This document shows positions 1-10,400 of a DNA stretch of 64,000 bases, in pieces. The notes beneath the pieces are model-generated. The model was given only the letters and a program-made list of their open reading frames with translations, was not told the DNA's origin and made no database searches. Position numbers and translations under genes: made by a program. How positions within the stretch are numbered: the first letter of the stretch is position 1; every line of letters begins with the position of its first letter. Source of the stretch: Bacteroidota bacterium (GTDB lineage Bacteria > Bacteroidota > Bacteroidia > Chitinophagales > Chitinophagaceae); assembly GCA_023386045.1 (NCBI GenBank), contig JAEWKK010000030.1, positions 62,001 to 126,000 on the forward strand. Reading direction: 5' to 3'.

Positions 1-1674
1 AACTCCTGTACCTGAAAAATTTCCTACCCAAACACCAACAGTGTAATTGCGGTTATAACCTATGCTCCAGGCATCACGTCGGCCATAAGAAGTACCCGTT
101 TTCCAGGCAATCTTTGGCATGTGCTCTGTAATTGACCAATTGATTGGAAAATCAGGACGATTGACGCGGGAAAGAATGTCAGTGATCATAAAGCTTGCTG
201 CAGGAGAAATTATGGTTTGTGATTTGGAAACAGAATCATCACGCGTGTATTGAGGACTGTAATAAATTCCGTTGTTGGCAAAGGTGGAAAACAGGCCGGT
301 GAGTTCTTCAAGTGTTGCACCGCAACCTCCCAGGATCATGGATAGGCCAAGCTTTCCCCGGTCTTTTTTAATTTGTTTGAAATCACAGCTTGCCAGATGG
401 TTAATCAACTGGTCCTTTCCTAATAGCTGCAGGCTTTTTACAGAAGGAATATTCAGTGAATGCTCGAGTGCATATTCCACTGTTACATTGCCATTGAATT
501 TACGATCATAATTTTCAGGAGCATAACCGCTGTAATTTACCGGCACGTCCGTGATGATGGATTTGGGAGTCAGCAAACCTTCATCAAAGCACAATCCGTA
601 CAACAATGGTTTTAAAGTACTTCCAGGTTGCCTGATTGCTGCGGCTCCATTTACCTGCCCTCCATCTATAGTATCCTTAAAATTTGCAGAGCCTACATAA
701 GTGATCACCCGGTGTGTTTTGTTATCGATCACAATAATAGATGCGTTGCGGATATTGCCTGATCTTAACGAGCGGATATAATCTTCAGCAAGCTTTTCGA
801 TTTTAAGTTGCGTGTTTAAAACGATATTGGTTTGAATGGATTCCTTGCTGCTTTGCTTTTTAAGTTGATAGGAAAGATGAGGAAGAAAATGTGGGACGAT
901 GTTGCGCCTGGCATTCAAAGGTTCTGCAAGCGCATCTGCTATTTCTTTTTTTGAAAAAACTCCTTCTTCCGCAAATTTCCTGAGCCATCGGTTTCTTTCC
1001 TCTACTATCAATCCATTGGATCTTCCAATTACAAGAGAAGATGGTCGGTTGGGAATGATAGACAGTGCTGTTATTTCTGCCAGTGATAGATGATCTGGAT
1101 CTTTTTTAAAGTACAGCAAAGAAGCGGATTTCACTCCTTCAATATTCCCGCCATAAGGAACAAGATTCAGGTAAAGCTGAAGAATTTCATCCTTGTCGTA
1201 TTTCCATTCCAGTTGAAAGGCACGGAACATTTCTACGCATTTGGTAAGAAGGTTTCTTTTTGAAGGATGCAGGGACCTGGCCACCTGCATGGTGATGGTA
1301 GATGCACCGGAGGTTCTTTTCATGCGAATGGTATTCATCCACGCTGCCCTGGCCACTGCAAAAACATTCACACCAGGGTGACTGTAAAAATACCTGTCTT
1401 CTTTAGCTATGATTGTTTTTCGCAGCAATGGAGAGATCTCATCCAACTCGGTTTTCATTCTCCATTTTTGATCAGAGGTGAGATAGGCATTGATCACTTC
1501 TCCCTTGTTATCCCTGATCACAGTTGAATATTCAATATCATCAGGCAGGGGAAAAATAAGATTGAGCAGTAGAAAGGAGAGAAAAAAAGCAACAATTACT
1601 ATTATCAATCTTTTAACAAGAGATAATAATTTTCGCTTTGTAACTTTCTGATATAATCTTTTATATGGACTCAT
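1..1674 (-). CDS. pbpC: Penicillin-binding protein 1C, C-terminus cut by window edge
   Basis: Bifunctional peptidoglycan synthase acting at the inner membrane and periplasm. The 558 visible residues start at ATG 1674 and run off the left edge without a stop. One membrane segment lies at about residues 20-41. The GT51 glycosyltransferase domain shows EDRYFYSHPGVN (catalytic Glu92) and RTSGASTITMQ (120-130). The transpeptidase domain shows GSTLK (Ser352), SLN (406-408) and KTGT (525-528), so all active-site motifs are present. E. coli PBP1C has about 770 residues, so roughly 200 C-terminal residues (usually a BiPBP_C domain) are outside the window. It diverges from the alpha-2-macroglobulin gene; in E. 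coli pbpC and yfhM are neighbours, which supports both calls. Confidence 0.95.
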   Translation of the reverse strand, partial: MSPYKRLYQKVTKRKLLSLVKRLIIVIVAFFLSFLLLNLIFPLPDDIEYSTVIRDNKGEVINAYLTSDQKWRMKTELDEISPLLRKTIIAKEDRYFYSHPGVNVFAVARAAWMNTIRMKRTSGASTITMQVARSLHPSKRNLLTKCVEMFRAFQLEWKYDKDEILQLYLNLVPYGGNIEGVKSASLLYFKKDPDHLSLAEITALSIIPNRPSSLVIGRSNGLIVEERNRWLRKFAEEGVFSKKEIADALAEPLNARRNIVPHFLPHLSYQLKKQSSKESIQTNIVLNTQLKIEKLAEDYIRSLRSGNIRNASIIVIDNKTHRVITYVGSANFKDTIDGGQVNGAAAIRQPGSTLKPLLYGLCFDEGLLTPKSIITDVPVNYSGYAPENYDRKFNGNVTVEYALEHSLNIPSVKSLQLLGKDQLINHLASCDFKQIKKDRGKLGLSMILGGCGATLEELTGLFSTFANNGIYYSPQYTRDDSVSKSQTIISPAASFMITDILSRVNRPDFPINWSITEHMPKIAWKTGTSYGRRDAWSIGYNRNYTVGVWVGNFSGTGV

Positions 1675-1888
1675 CGAGTCTGCCTCCTTAGCAAGTTGTA
1701 CACGAATTTAATTCACGGATCACACGAATTTATTTTCCTGGTTAATTTTTGAAAAGCTTAAGAATAAGCTTCGAAACAGATTCCTGTGCGCCGTTGCAAA
1801 ACTCGGACAATGGTATTCATTCTGTTGTTTGCAGTTTTGAGGTTTCAATGATCTTTAATATTTTTCGCAACAATACCAACTCGTTTTT

Positions 1889-4800
1889 ATGCGCATCAAA
1901 AATTACATGGCGATCACTCTGGTGGTTGCTATTTTTTTATTTTCATGTACCCGTAATTATGTTGTTCTTGAATCAACCACGGCAAAAGGAGAGGTGCCTC
2001 AATTGGGGAATCTTGTTTTCCGTTTCAATAAATCATTGTATCCCGATTCGCTTTTGAACAACTGGGATTCTACCCAATACATTTCCTTTTCTCCCTCGAT
2101 ACCCGGCCGCTTTAGATGGAATGGTCCTGAAGAACTGGTATTTTCTCCATCTCAGCCATTAATGCCTGCCACCAGTTATAAGGCATCTATTAATAATGAA
2201 GTCCTTCGCTTCAGTAAATACAATGATATCAAAGAAGGAGATGACATTAAATTCAGTACCGCTCCTTTACAACTGACCGATGCCCAGGTGACCTGGGTGC
2301 TTGTGGATGAAAGTCGGCGTGTTGCAGTTCCCCAGATCAATCTGCAATTCAATTATCCCGTTAAGGCTGAAGATGTAAAGGACAAGCTGACAATTGAAGT
2401 AGAAGGAGCGAAATCTGAATACACGCTGCAGCATGTGGGCTCCGGAAATATGATAGCTGTGAGACTAACTTCTTTTAAAGATGATGATAAAAATTACGAA
2501 GCAAAGATCATCCTTGCAAAGGGTTTGAAACCAGAAAAAGGGGAAAATAGAACGGATGAAGAAATAAAAACCACCCTGTCCATTCCTTCAAGATTTGTAT
2601 TGAACATTAATAACGTGGAATCAGAGCATGATGGCACACAGGGACTGATCCATATCTATACAAGCCAGCAGCTGACAGGAGAAGATGTATCCAGGTATAT
2701 AGTTTTTGAACCCGCAGTAAAGTTCTCAGTAGTGCATGAAGAATATGGAGTAACATTAAGAAGCGAGCAGTTTGATGTAGACAATAGTTACAATTTTACG
2801 ATCAACATGGGTATGCATGGTGCAATTGGTGGTGTTTTAAAAGAACCTTACCAGGGAAGCGTGGCTTTTGGAAAACTCGAATCTGACATCAAATTTACAA
2901 ACGGCAAGGCAGTTTATCTTTCTAAAAAAGGAGGCGGTAAGATTGAAGTGCGCATCACCAATACACCTAAGGTGAAACTCGTGATCTCCAAAATTTATGA
3001 GAATAACCTGCTGATGGCAGAGCGATATGGGTATTATCCACAGGATGAAAGAAATGATTATGAAGAAGATTATGGAAGCGATTACGAAGACTATGGCCGT
3101 TATAACAATGCCATGGCAGGTGATGTGATCTATTCCAAAGAAATTGACAGCCGTTCTCTTCCCAAATCTAATGGTGGAAGGCTGCTTGATATATCTCAGT
3201 TCGAAGACAGGTTGCCTGATGCCAAAGGCATTTACCATGTGATGATCAGATCTACTGAAGATTACTGGATCAATGACAGTCGGTTTATCTCTTTTTCAGA
3301 TATCGGGCTTATAGCAAAACAGGGCAAGGACAAGATGTTTGTTTTTGCCAACTCCATCAAAACATCTAATCCCCTGAATGGAGTTACAGTTAACGTATAC
3401 GGAGTTAATAACCAGTTGCTGGGCACAGCAGCTACCAATACCGATGGAGCTGCGGAAATAACTCTGCCTGCAAAAAATTTCGCTGGCTTCAAACCAGCCA
3501 TGGTCATCGCTAAAACCGCTGATGATTTTACATACCTGCCTTTCAGCAATACCAGGGTCAATACTTCACGCTTTGATGTAGGCGGTAAACGCCTGAATAC
3601 AACCGGACTGGATGCATTTGTTTATTCCGAAAGGGATATTTACAGGCCCGGAGAAAAATTGAATTTTTCAGTTTTGATCAGGGATAACCAATGGAAAAGT
3701 CCCGGGCAGATTCCTGTAAAACTGATCCTTCTATTACCAAATGGAAAAGAGTTCAAATCATTCAGAAAAAGCCTGAATGAACAGGGTGCTGTTGATGGCA
3801 GTGTTGAAATGGGAACATCGGCCATTACGGGTAGCTATACTCTCGAAGTGTATAGTTCAAATGACATATTGCTGGCCACTAAAAATTTCATGATCGAAGA
3901 ATTTGTGCCTGACAGGATAAAGGTCACTGCCAAATTGGATAAGCCTTTCCTTCGTCCTTCCGAAACATCAGAACTGGACATCAATGCGGTTAATTTCTTT
4001 GGTCCTCCTGCAGCCAATAGAAATTATGAAGTGGAAGTACAGGTAAGACAAAAGAGTTTTAGTGCAAAAAAATTCCCGGGATATGATTTCTCCCTTGCCA
4101 ATCAAAGATCTTTTTACGATAAGGAAGTAAGAGAAGGTAAAACAGATGCCAACGGGCATGCTTTAGAATCTTATACAGTGCCTTCCATATATGCCAATGC
4201 TGGTTTGCTCCAGGCGAGTATGTATACCACGGTATTTGATGAAACAGGAAGGCCAGTTAGTAAAAATGTAACCACAGATATCTTCACCCAGGAAGTTTTT
4301 CATGGCATCAAAGATGACGGCTTTTATTACTACTCTTTAAATCAGCCGGTAAGGTTTTCGGTTGTATCTGTTAATAAAGAAGGGAATCCTGTAACGGCTA
4401 CAGCACGTGTACAGATCATCAAGCATGAATACAGAACTGTGCTTACAAAAAGTGGAAGCTATTTCAGGTATGAAAGCCAGGTTGAGGACAGGTTACTCTC
4501 AGAAAAAGAAATGAGCTTCGGGGAAAATGGTTCCATCACATATATACCACGATCTCCCGGAAATTTTGAAATAAGGATATTCAGACCAGGAGCGAGTTCC
4601 TATGTGAGTAAAACTTTTTACAGCTACGGATCATGGGGTGCTGACAATAGTTCTTTTGAAGTAAACAATGAAGGTCATGTAGATATTGAAACAGATAAGG
4701 AATCTTATCTCACAGGAGAAAATGTAAAACTTTTATTTAAAACGCCTTTCAGTGGTCGCATGCTGGTAACAGTGGAAAGGGAACATGTGATCTCTTACCA

Positions 4801-7285
4801 GTATGTTGATGTTGCCAAAAGAACAGCCAGTCTTGAATTAAAGATGACGGGTGAGCATGTACCAAATATATATGTAACGGCAACACTGATCAAACCACAT
4901 GAGATATCAGACATTCCTCTAACTGTTGCCCATGGCTTCCAGAATATAAAAGTGGAGGAAAAAGGAAGAAAGATTGCAGTGGATATACAAGCGCAAAAGA
5001 AAGTTCGTTCAAAGACCCACCAGGTGGTGAAGGTGAAGGCTCTGCCCGGCAGTTATGTTACTCTTGCTGCGGTGGATAATGGCATTCTGCAGGTAAGTGA
5101 TTTTAAAACACCTGATCCTTATGGATATTATTACCAGAAAAAAGCACTTGAGGTCAATGCTTACGATATGTATCCATTGCTGTTCCCGGAATTAAGAACA
5201 AGGTTGAGTAGTACTGGTGGTGATGGAAGCACCGATATGGATAAAAGGGTAAATCCAGTGCAGGCAAAAAGATTTAAGCTGGTGAGTTACTGGAGTGGTT
5301 TGAGGAAAGCCAACTCAAATGGTGTTGCAGAATTTGAATTTGATATTCCGCAATTCAGTGGTGAGATCCGGTTAATGGCAGTTGCATTTAAGGATGATCA
5401 ATTCGGCTCTGCTGAGAATACAACTACTGTTGCCGATCCTATCGTATTAAGCAGTGCATTACCCAGGTTTATATCGCCTGGTGATACGGTGCTTGTACCT
5501 GTAACCATTTCCAATACCACTTCTCAAACTGCCAATGGACAGGTGAGCATGCAGGTAACCGGTCCTGTAAAAATTCTTGATGGTGGAAGCCAGTCATTAC
5601 AGATCAATCCAAACTCTGAAGCAAGAGCCTCCTTCAGGCTGGTAGGAGGTACTCAGGTGAACGTTGCAAAGATCATCGTCAATGTAAAAGCAATGGGTGA
5701 ACAGTTTGTTGAAGAAACCGAGATTGCTGTACGACCTGCATCAACGCTTCAGAAAATTTCAGGAAGTGGTTCTATCGTAGGTGGACAATCGCAACGCATT
5801 ACAATTCCTCAAAATGATTTCATGCCGGGTAGCTTTAATTATGAATTGGTAGTCAGCCGTTCGCCGGTGATTGAGTTGGGTGACCAGTTGAGATTCCTGG
5901 TTCAATATCCTTATGGATGTACAGAGCAAACTGTTTCTGCCGCCTTCCCGCAATTGTATTACGGTGATTTTGCTGACCTGATGAAATTAAAAGGAAAAGA
6001 GAATGCCAACAGCAATATAATGGAAGCCATTCGTAAGATCAAAATGCGCCAGCTGTATAATGGCGGACTAACCTTATGGGATGGTGAAGGAGAGGCACAT
6101 TGGTGGGCTACGGTGTATGCAGCACATTTCCTGCTGGAAGCAAGAAAGGCCGGCTTTGATGTAGACAACAGTTTACTTGAAACCATGTTGTCTTATCTAG
6201 CCAATAAGTTGAGGACTAAAGAAACCATCAATTATTATTATAACCGTAATCAGAATAAAAAGATCGCTCCAAAGGAAGTGGCTTACAGTTTATATGTATT
6301 GTCACTTGCGGGCAGGCCACAGGTTTCTGCAATGAACTATTACAAGTCCAATCATAATTTGCTGGCGCTTGACAGCAGGTATTTGCTTTCCGCGGCCTAT
6401 GCTGTGTCCGGAGATAAGCGTTCATTCAATGCCATGCTGCCGGCTGCATTCAGCGGTGAAGTGTCGGAGCAGGAGACAGGAGGAAGTTTTTACAGCTTCC
6501 TTCGTGATGAAGCCATTGCATTGAATGCCCTGGTTGATGTAGATCCTGGTAATCCCCAGATTCCCGTGATGGCAAAGCATGTAGGAGAGACATTGAAAGC
6601 AGAGCGTTATCCTAACACACAGGAAAGAGCTTTTTCTTTCCTTGCACTGGGTAAGATCGCCAGGAGTTCAGCACAGTCTGATGTAACAGCGGAAATCAGG
6701 GCTAATGGAAAAACGCTGGCAAAGGTGGATGGTAACTGGAAGGGTGATCATAAACAGATCGGGTCAAACATGGTGGACGTAGTAACAAAAGGTAAGGGAA
6801 GATTGTATTATACCTGGGTAGCTGAAGGGATCAGTACCAGCGGTGCTTATAAGGAAGAGGACAATTATATCAAAGTAAGGCGCCGTTTTTTTGACAGGTA
6901 TGGAAAAGCATATACTGGTAATGATTTCCGGCAGAATGACCTGGTGATCGTAGAGCTGACCCTGGAAAAAACTTACAATTCACCCATACATAATATTGTA
7001 TTAACCGATTTGTTGCCTGCAGGTTTTGAAATTGAAAATCCAAGGACAAAAGAGATACCGGGCATGGACTGGATCAGGGATGGTTCTGAACCGGTAGCAC
7101 TGGATGTACGTGATGACAGGATTCATTTCTTTGTAGATGCTAATTACAGCAAGCAGAAATACTATTATGCAGTGAGAGCAGTATCACCAGGACAGTTCCG
7201 GCAGGGGCCTGTAAGTGCTGACGCCATGTATAATGGTGAGATACATTCTTATCATGGTGCGCAGGTGATCCGCATCAGCAATTGA
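1889..7285 (+). CDS. yfhM: Bacterial alpha-2-macroglobulin lipoprotein (YfhM-like)
   Basis: A large protease-trapping lipoprotein, thought to protect the periplasm when the envelope is breached and to work with PBP1C repair synthesis (known for the family). The start at 1889 gives a short signal peptide with lipobox LFSC and lipidation Cys20. The bulk is many macroglobulin-like beta domains (about 40-1300). The thioester motif is seen as PYGCTEQ, with Cys1344 and Gln1347 in the CxEQ pattern, followed by an alpha-helical thioester domain (about 1345-1620) and a C-terminal receptor-binding-like beta domain. Its 1798 residues are somewhat longer than the about 1650 of E. coli A2M. Keeping CxEQ implies covalent trapping, unlike thioester-free paralogues. 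It has about 214 bp of shared upstream space with pbpC. Confidence 0.93.
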   Translation: MRIKNYMAITLVVAIFLFSCTRNYVVLESTTAKGEVPQLGNLVFRFNKSLYPDSLLNNWDSTQYISFSPSIPGRFRWNGPEELVFSPSQPLMPATSYKASINNEVLRFSKYNDIKEGDDIKFSTAPLQLTDAQVTWVLVDESRRVAVPQINLQFNYPVKAEDVKDKLTIEVEGAKSEYTLQHVGSGNMIAVRLTSFKDDDKNYEAKIILAKGLKPEKGENRTDEEIKTTLSIPSRFVLNINNVESEHDGTQGLIHIYTSQQLTGEDVSRYIVFEPAVKFSVVHEEYGVTLRSEQFDVDNSYNFTINMGMHGAIGGVLKEPYQGSVAFGKLESDIKFTNGKAVYLSKKGGGKIEVRITNTPKVKLVISKIYENNLLMAERYGYYPQDERNDYEEDYGSDYEDYGRYNNAMAGDVIYSKEIDSRSLPKSNGGRLLDISQFEDRLPDAKGIYHVMIRSTEDYWINDSRFISFSDIGLIAKQGKDKMFVFANSIKTSNPLNGVTVNVYGVNNQLLGTAATNTDGAAEITLPAKNFAGFKPAMVIAKTADDFTYLPFSNTRVNTSRFDVGGKRLNTTGLDAFVYSERDIYRPGEKLNFSVLIRDNQWKSPGQIPVKLILLLPNGKEFKSFRKSLNEQGAVDGSVEMGTSAITGSYTLEVYSSNDILLATKNFMIEEFVPDRIKVTAKLDKPFLRPSETSELDINAVNFFGPPAANRNYEVEVQVRQKSFSAKKFPGYDFSLANQRSFYDKEVREGKTDANGHALESYTVPSIYANAGLLQASMYTTVFDETGRPVSKNVTTDIFTQEVFHGIKDDGFYYYSLNQPVRFSVVSVNKEGNPVTATARVQIIKHEYRTVLTKSGSYFRYESQVEDRLLSEKEMSFGENGSITYIPRSPGNFEIRIFRPGASSYVSKTFYSYGSWGADNSSFEVNNEGHVDIETDKESYLTGENVKLLFKTPFSGRMLVTVEREHVISYQYVDVAKRTASLELKMTGEHVPNIYVTATLIKPHEISDIPLTVAHGFQNIKVEEKGRKIAVDIQAQKKVRSKTHQVVKVKALPGSYVTLAAVDNGILQVSDFKTPDPYGYYYQKKALEVNAYDMYPLLFPELRTRLSSTGGDGSTDMDKRVNPVQAKRFKLVSYWSGLRKANSNGVAEFEFDIPQFSGEIRLMAVAFKDDQFGSAENTTTVADPIVLSSALPRFISPGDTVLVPVTISNTTSQTANGQVSMQVTGPVKILDGGSQSLQINPNSEARASFRLVGGTQVNVAKIIVNVKAMGEQFVEETEIAVRPASTLQKISGSGSIVGGQSQRITIPQNDFMPGSFNYELVVSRSPVIELGDQLRFLVQYPYGCTEQTVSAAFPQLYYGDFADLMKLKGKENANSNIMEAIRKIKMRQLYNGGLTLWDGEGEAHWWATVYAAHFLLEARKAGFDVDNSLLETMLSYLANKLRTKETINYYYNRNQNKKIAPKEVAYSLYVLSLAGRPQVSAMNYYKSNHNLLALDSRYLLSAAYAVSGDKRSFNAMLPAAFSGEVSEQETGGSFYSFLRDEAIALNALVDVDPGNPQIPVMAKHVGETLKAERYPNTQERAFSFLALGKIARSSAQSDVTAEIRANGKTLAKVDGNWKGDHKQIGSNMVDVVTKGKGRLYYTWVAEGISTSGAYKEEDNYIKVRRRFFDRYGKAYTGNDFRQNDLVIVELTLEKTYNSPIHNIVLTDLLPAGFEIENPRTKEIPGMDWIRDGSEPVALDVRDDRIHFFVDANYSKQKYYYAVRAVSPGQFRQGPVSADAMYNGEIHSYHGAQVIRISN

Positions 7286-7482
7286 AGAATTGAGGGATTA
7301 ATTCATTGAATTAAAATCTGTTTGGAGGGGCGATGTCCTTCTGGTTCATGGTTTTTTCATATATTTCCTATATTTACTATCCTCTTCTTTACTATTTCCT
7401 TTAGAATTTTATGATCTGAAGATTCAGGAAAGGAGAAGGGAAACGATTTATTGCTATCATAAACCAAAAAAGAATCTGCTGT

Positions 7483-10400
7483 ATGAGAAAGCTCTATGCT
7501 TTAGCGATTGCGCTGCTATTATTTGTATGTACGCGAGCCCAGGTAACTATAAATGTGACGGGGAATGCCAACACAACTCCTGCCCTCCAGACATCTTATC
7601 CTTCCCTCGCCGCGGCTTTAACTGATCTGAATGCTGTAACAGCATTTAGCGGTCCGGTTGTACTAACCGCAGCAGGCGGAACCGAAACGGCACCTGCGGG
7701 TGGCTTTGTTGTTAATTTTACCGGCGCCACAACTGCTGCAAATAATGTAGCGATTGTAGGTGGAGGTGCTGTGTTAACTGCATCCGCAGCGTTAACGTCT
7801 GGTGCGTTAAATGATGCTGTCATCAAGATCATCGGAAGTGATAACCTTCGTATTGAAGGCTTTACGCTTACAGAAAACGCAGCCAATACCACTACTACAG
7901 CTGCATCCAACAACATGACCGAATGGGGCATCGCTGTTTTGTATGCATCGGCTACCGACGCATCACAAAACATCACCCTGCAGGGTAATACCATTGATCT
8001 CGACAGAACCTATCAGAATACATTCGGGATTTATGTAAACGCTACGCATACGGCTACCGCAGTTACAACAAGTGCTACCGGAACGGGGGCGAATGGCGGT
8101 AACCACGGTCTTAAGCTCTATGCCAATACCATTTCAGATGTGAACAATGGAATTGTGGTGGTAGGGCCAACCGCTGCAGCTGACCATAATGATGGAATTG
8201 AAATTGGTGGTTCAAACGCCAATGGTAATAATATCTCCAATTATGGTACAACAGGAACATTTTCCTCTTTCGCAAACGTTTCCGGCACAACGAATGGAAT
8301 CCTGGTCAGAAACTCTAAGAATTTCACGATCTCTTATAACAATGTGACCAGTTCCAACGGCGGAATCACTGCAGGTACAGCCAATGGTATCCAAATTCCT
8401 GCATTCAGCAACACGCCTACAGGAGCATTTGTAAATACGATCAACAATAACTCCATTTCCGTAAAATCCGCTGCTGCCTCTGGAGCTATCAATGGTATTC
8501 TTCATGCAGGTACTTCCGCAAGTACAACCTCAACCATCAATATCAATGACAATGATTTTCACGATTTCGGGCATACGGTTGCAGGCACCGGTACGATCAT
8601 ATTCCTGAGTCATGCAGCGCCTCATCTGAATACGAATATCAATGGTAATACCTTTACCAATCTGAACGTGAATACAACAGGCAGCGTCACCTTTATAAGT
8701 AATAATGTAACAAGACCAGCAAACGCGGTTGCAAATACCAACAATAACTCAATAGTTGGAAATTTTAATAAAACAGGAGCTGGTGGGACAGTATTGTTTT
8801 ACAATGCAAATAGTACCACGACGGCTTCCGTTACTGAAACGAATAACGGCAATAATTTTTCTAATGTAACGGTAACAGGCGCAACAACAATTGGAGGCTG
8901 GCAAAGTACGGATGGAACTACTACCAGTCCTTATGGTTCTACAAAAATCATCACTAACAATATTTTTACCAATATTACCGGAGGTACCAATAGTATTACT
9001 GTTCTGAATGTGGCATATAGTAATAATAATAGTACAAGCAATAACGTATCAGGTAATACCATCGCCAATATTACCGGTGCTGGCTCGGTTACAGGTATCG
9101 CTTCTGCGACAGCAGCACAGAATTTTTTCAACAATACCATCAGTGCCCTGACTTCAACTGGCGCTTCTGCGGTAACAGGTATTTCAGTTACTGGTGGTAC
9201 AAGCCAGAAAATCTATCAGAATAAAATTTATAACCTCGAAGTAAACAATGCGGGAGGGTCCGTTATCGGTATTTCCATCACAGCGGGAACTTCTATTTCA
9301 ATTTATAATAACCTGATAGGAGATCTCAGGAATCCAATCGGTTCCGGTACTGATATTGTCAGAGGGATCAGCTTAACCACCACCACCACTTCCTCTACGG
9401 TGAGTGTCTATCACAATACGATCTACCTGAATGCTTCTTCAACCGGTACTAATTTTGGTACATCCGGTATACTGCATACCAGCAGCGCTACTGCAACCAC
9501 TGCAGCACTGACCCTTCAGAACAATATCATTGTAAATAATTCAACTCCGGCGGGAACCGGTTTAACTGTTGCTCTGAGAAGAACTGGAGGAACTACCGCC
9601 AACTCATTGAATAATTTTGCAACAGCTTCCAACAATAACCTGTTGTATGCTGGTAATCCCGGACCATCAAACCTCCTTTACTTTGACGGTACCAACGGAG
9701 CCCAGAACCTGGCAACATACAGAAATTTTACTTCAACTACTGGTACGCTGGCTCCCAGAGAATCAGCTACTTTTTCGGAATTGCCGAACTTCCTGAGCAC
9801 AATAGGTACCTCTCCAAACTTCCTGCACATCAATACCACCATACCAACTTTTGCAGAAAGTGGCGGTATTGCCATTGCAGCGGTTACTCAGGATTTCGAT
9901 GGTGACACAAGGAATGTCACGACTCCCGATATTGGAGCAGATGAATTTACAGGTCTTTCCCTCCTGGGTCCAGACCTTAGTTTTGTGTCGCTTCTCAATC
10001 CAACTACAGCAGTTTGCGATGACCCGGCGGTTCCTGCTTCCGTAAGGATCACAAACATTGGAACAGCTACAATCGATTTCTCTGTAAACAATGCAACGAT
10101 CAATGCGGTAGTAACAGGAGCAGCAACAGCGAACCTTTCTGCTACACTGACCTCAGGAACCCTGGCTCCCGGCGCTTTCCAGGATGTTGTGCTTTCGCCA
10201 ACACTGAATATGTCAACAGGAGGTAATTACAATTTTGCGCTCTCACTCTCTGTGACGGGCGATGTAGTTGCCAATAATAATACAATGAACACAAGCATTT
10301 CGCTTGCACCAACGGTGACATTACCTGTTTCAAATGATTTTACGGGTTTTGATGGAAGCAATCTCTCTACCATATTCCCAGGCTGGTCTGAAGGAACGGG

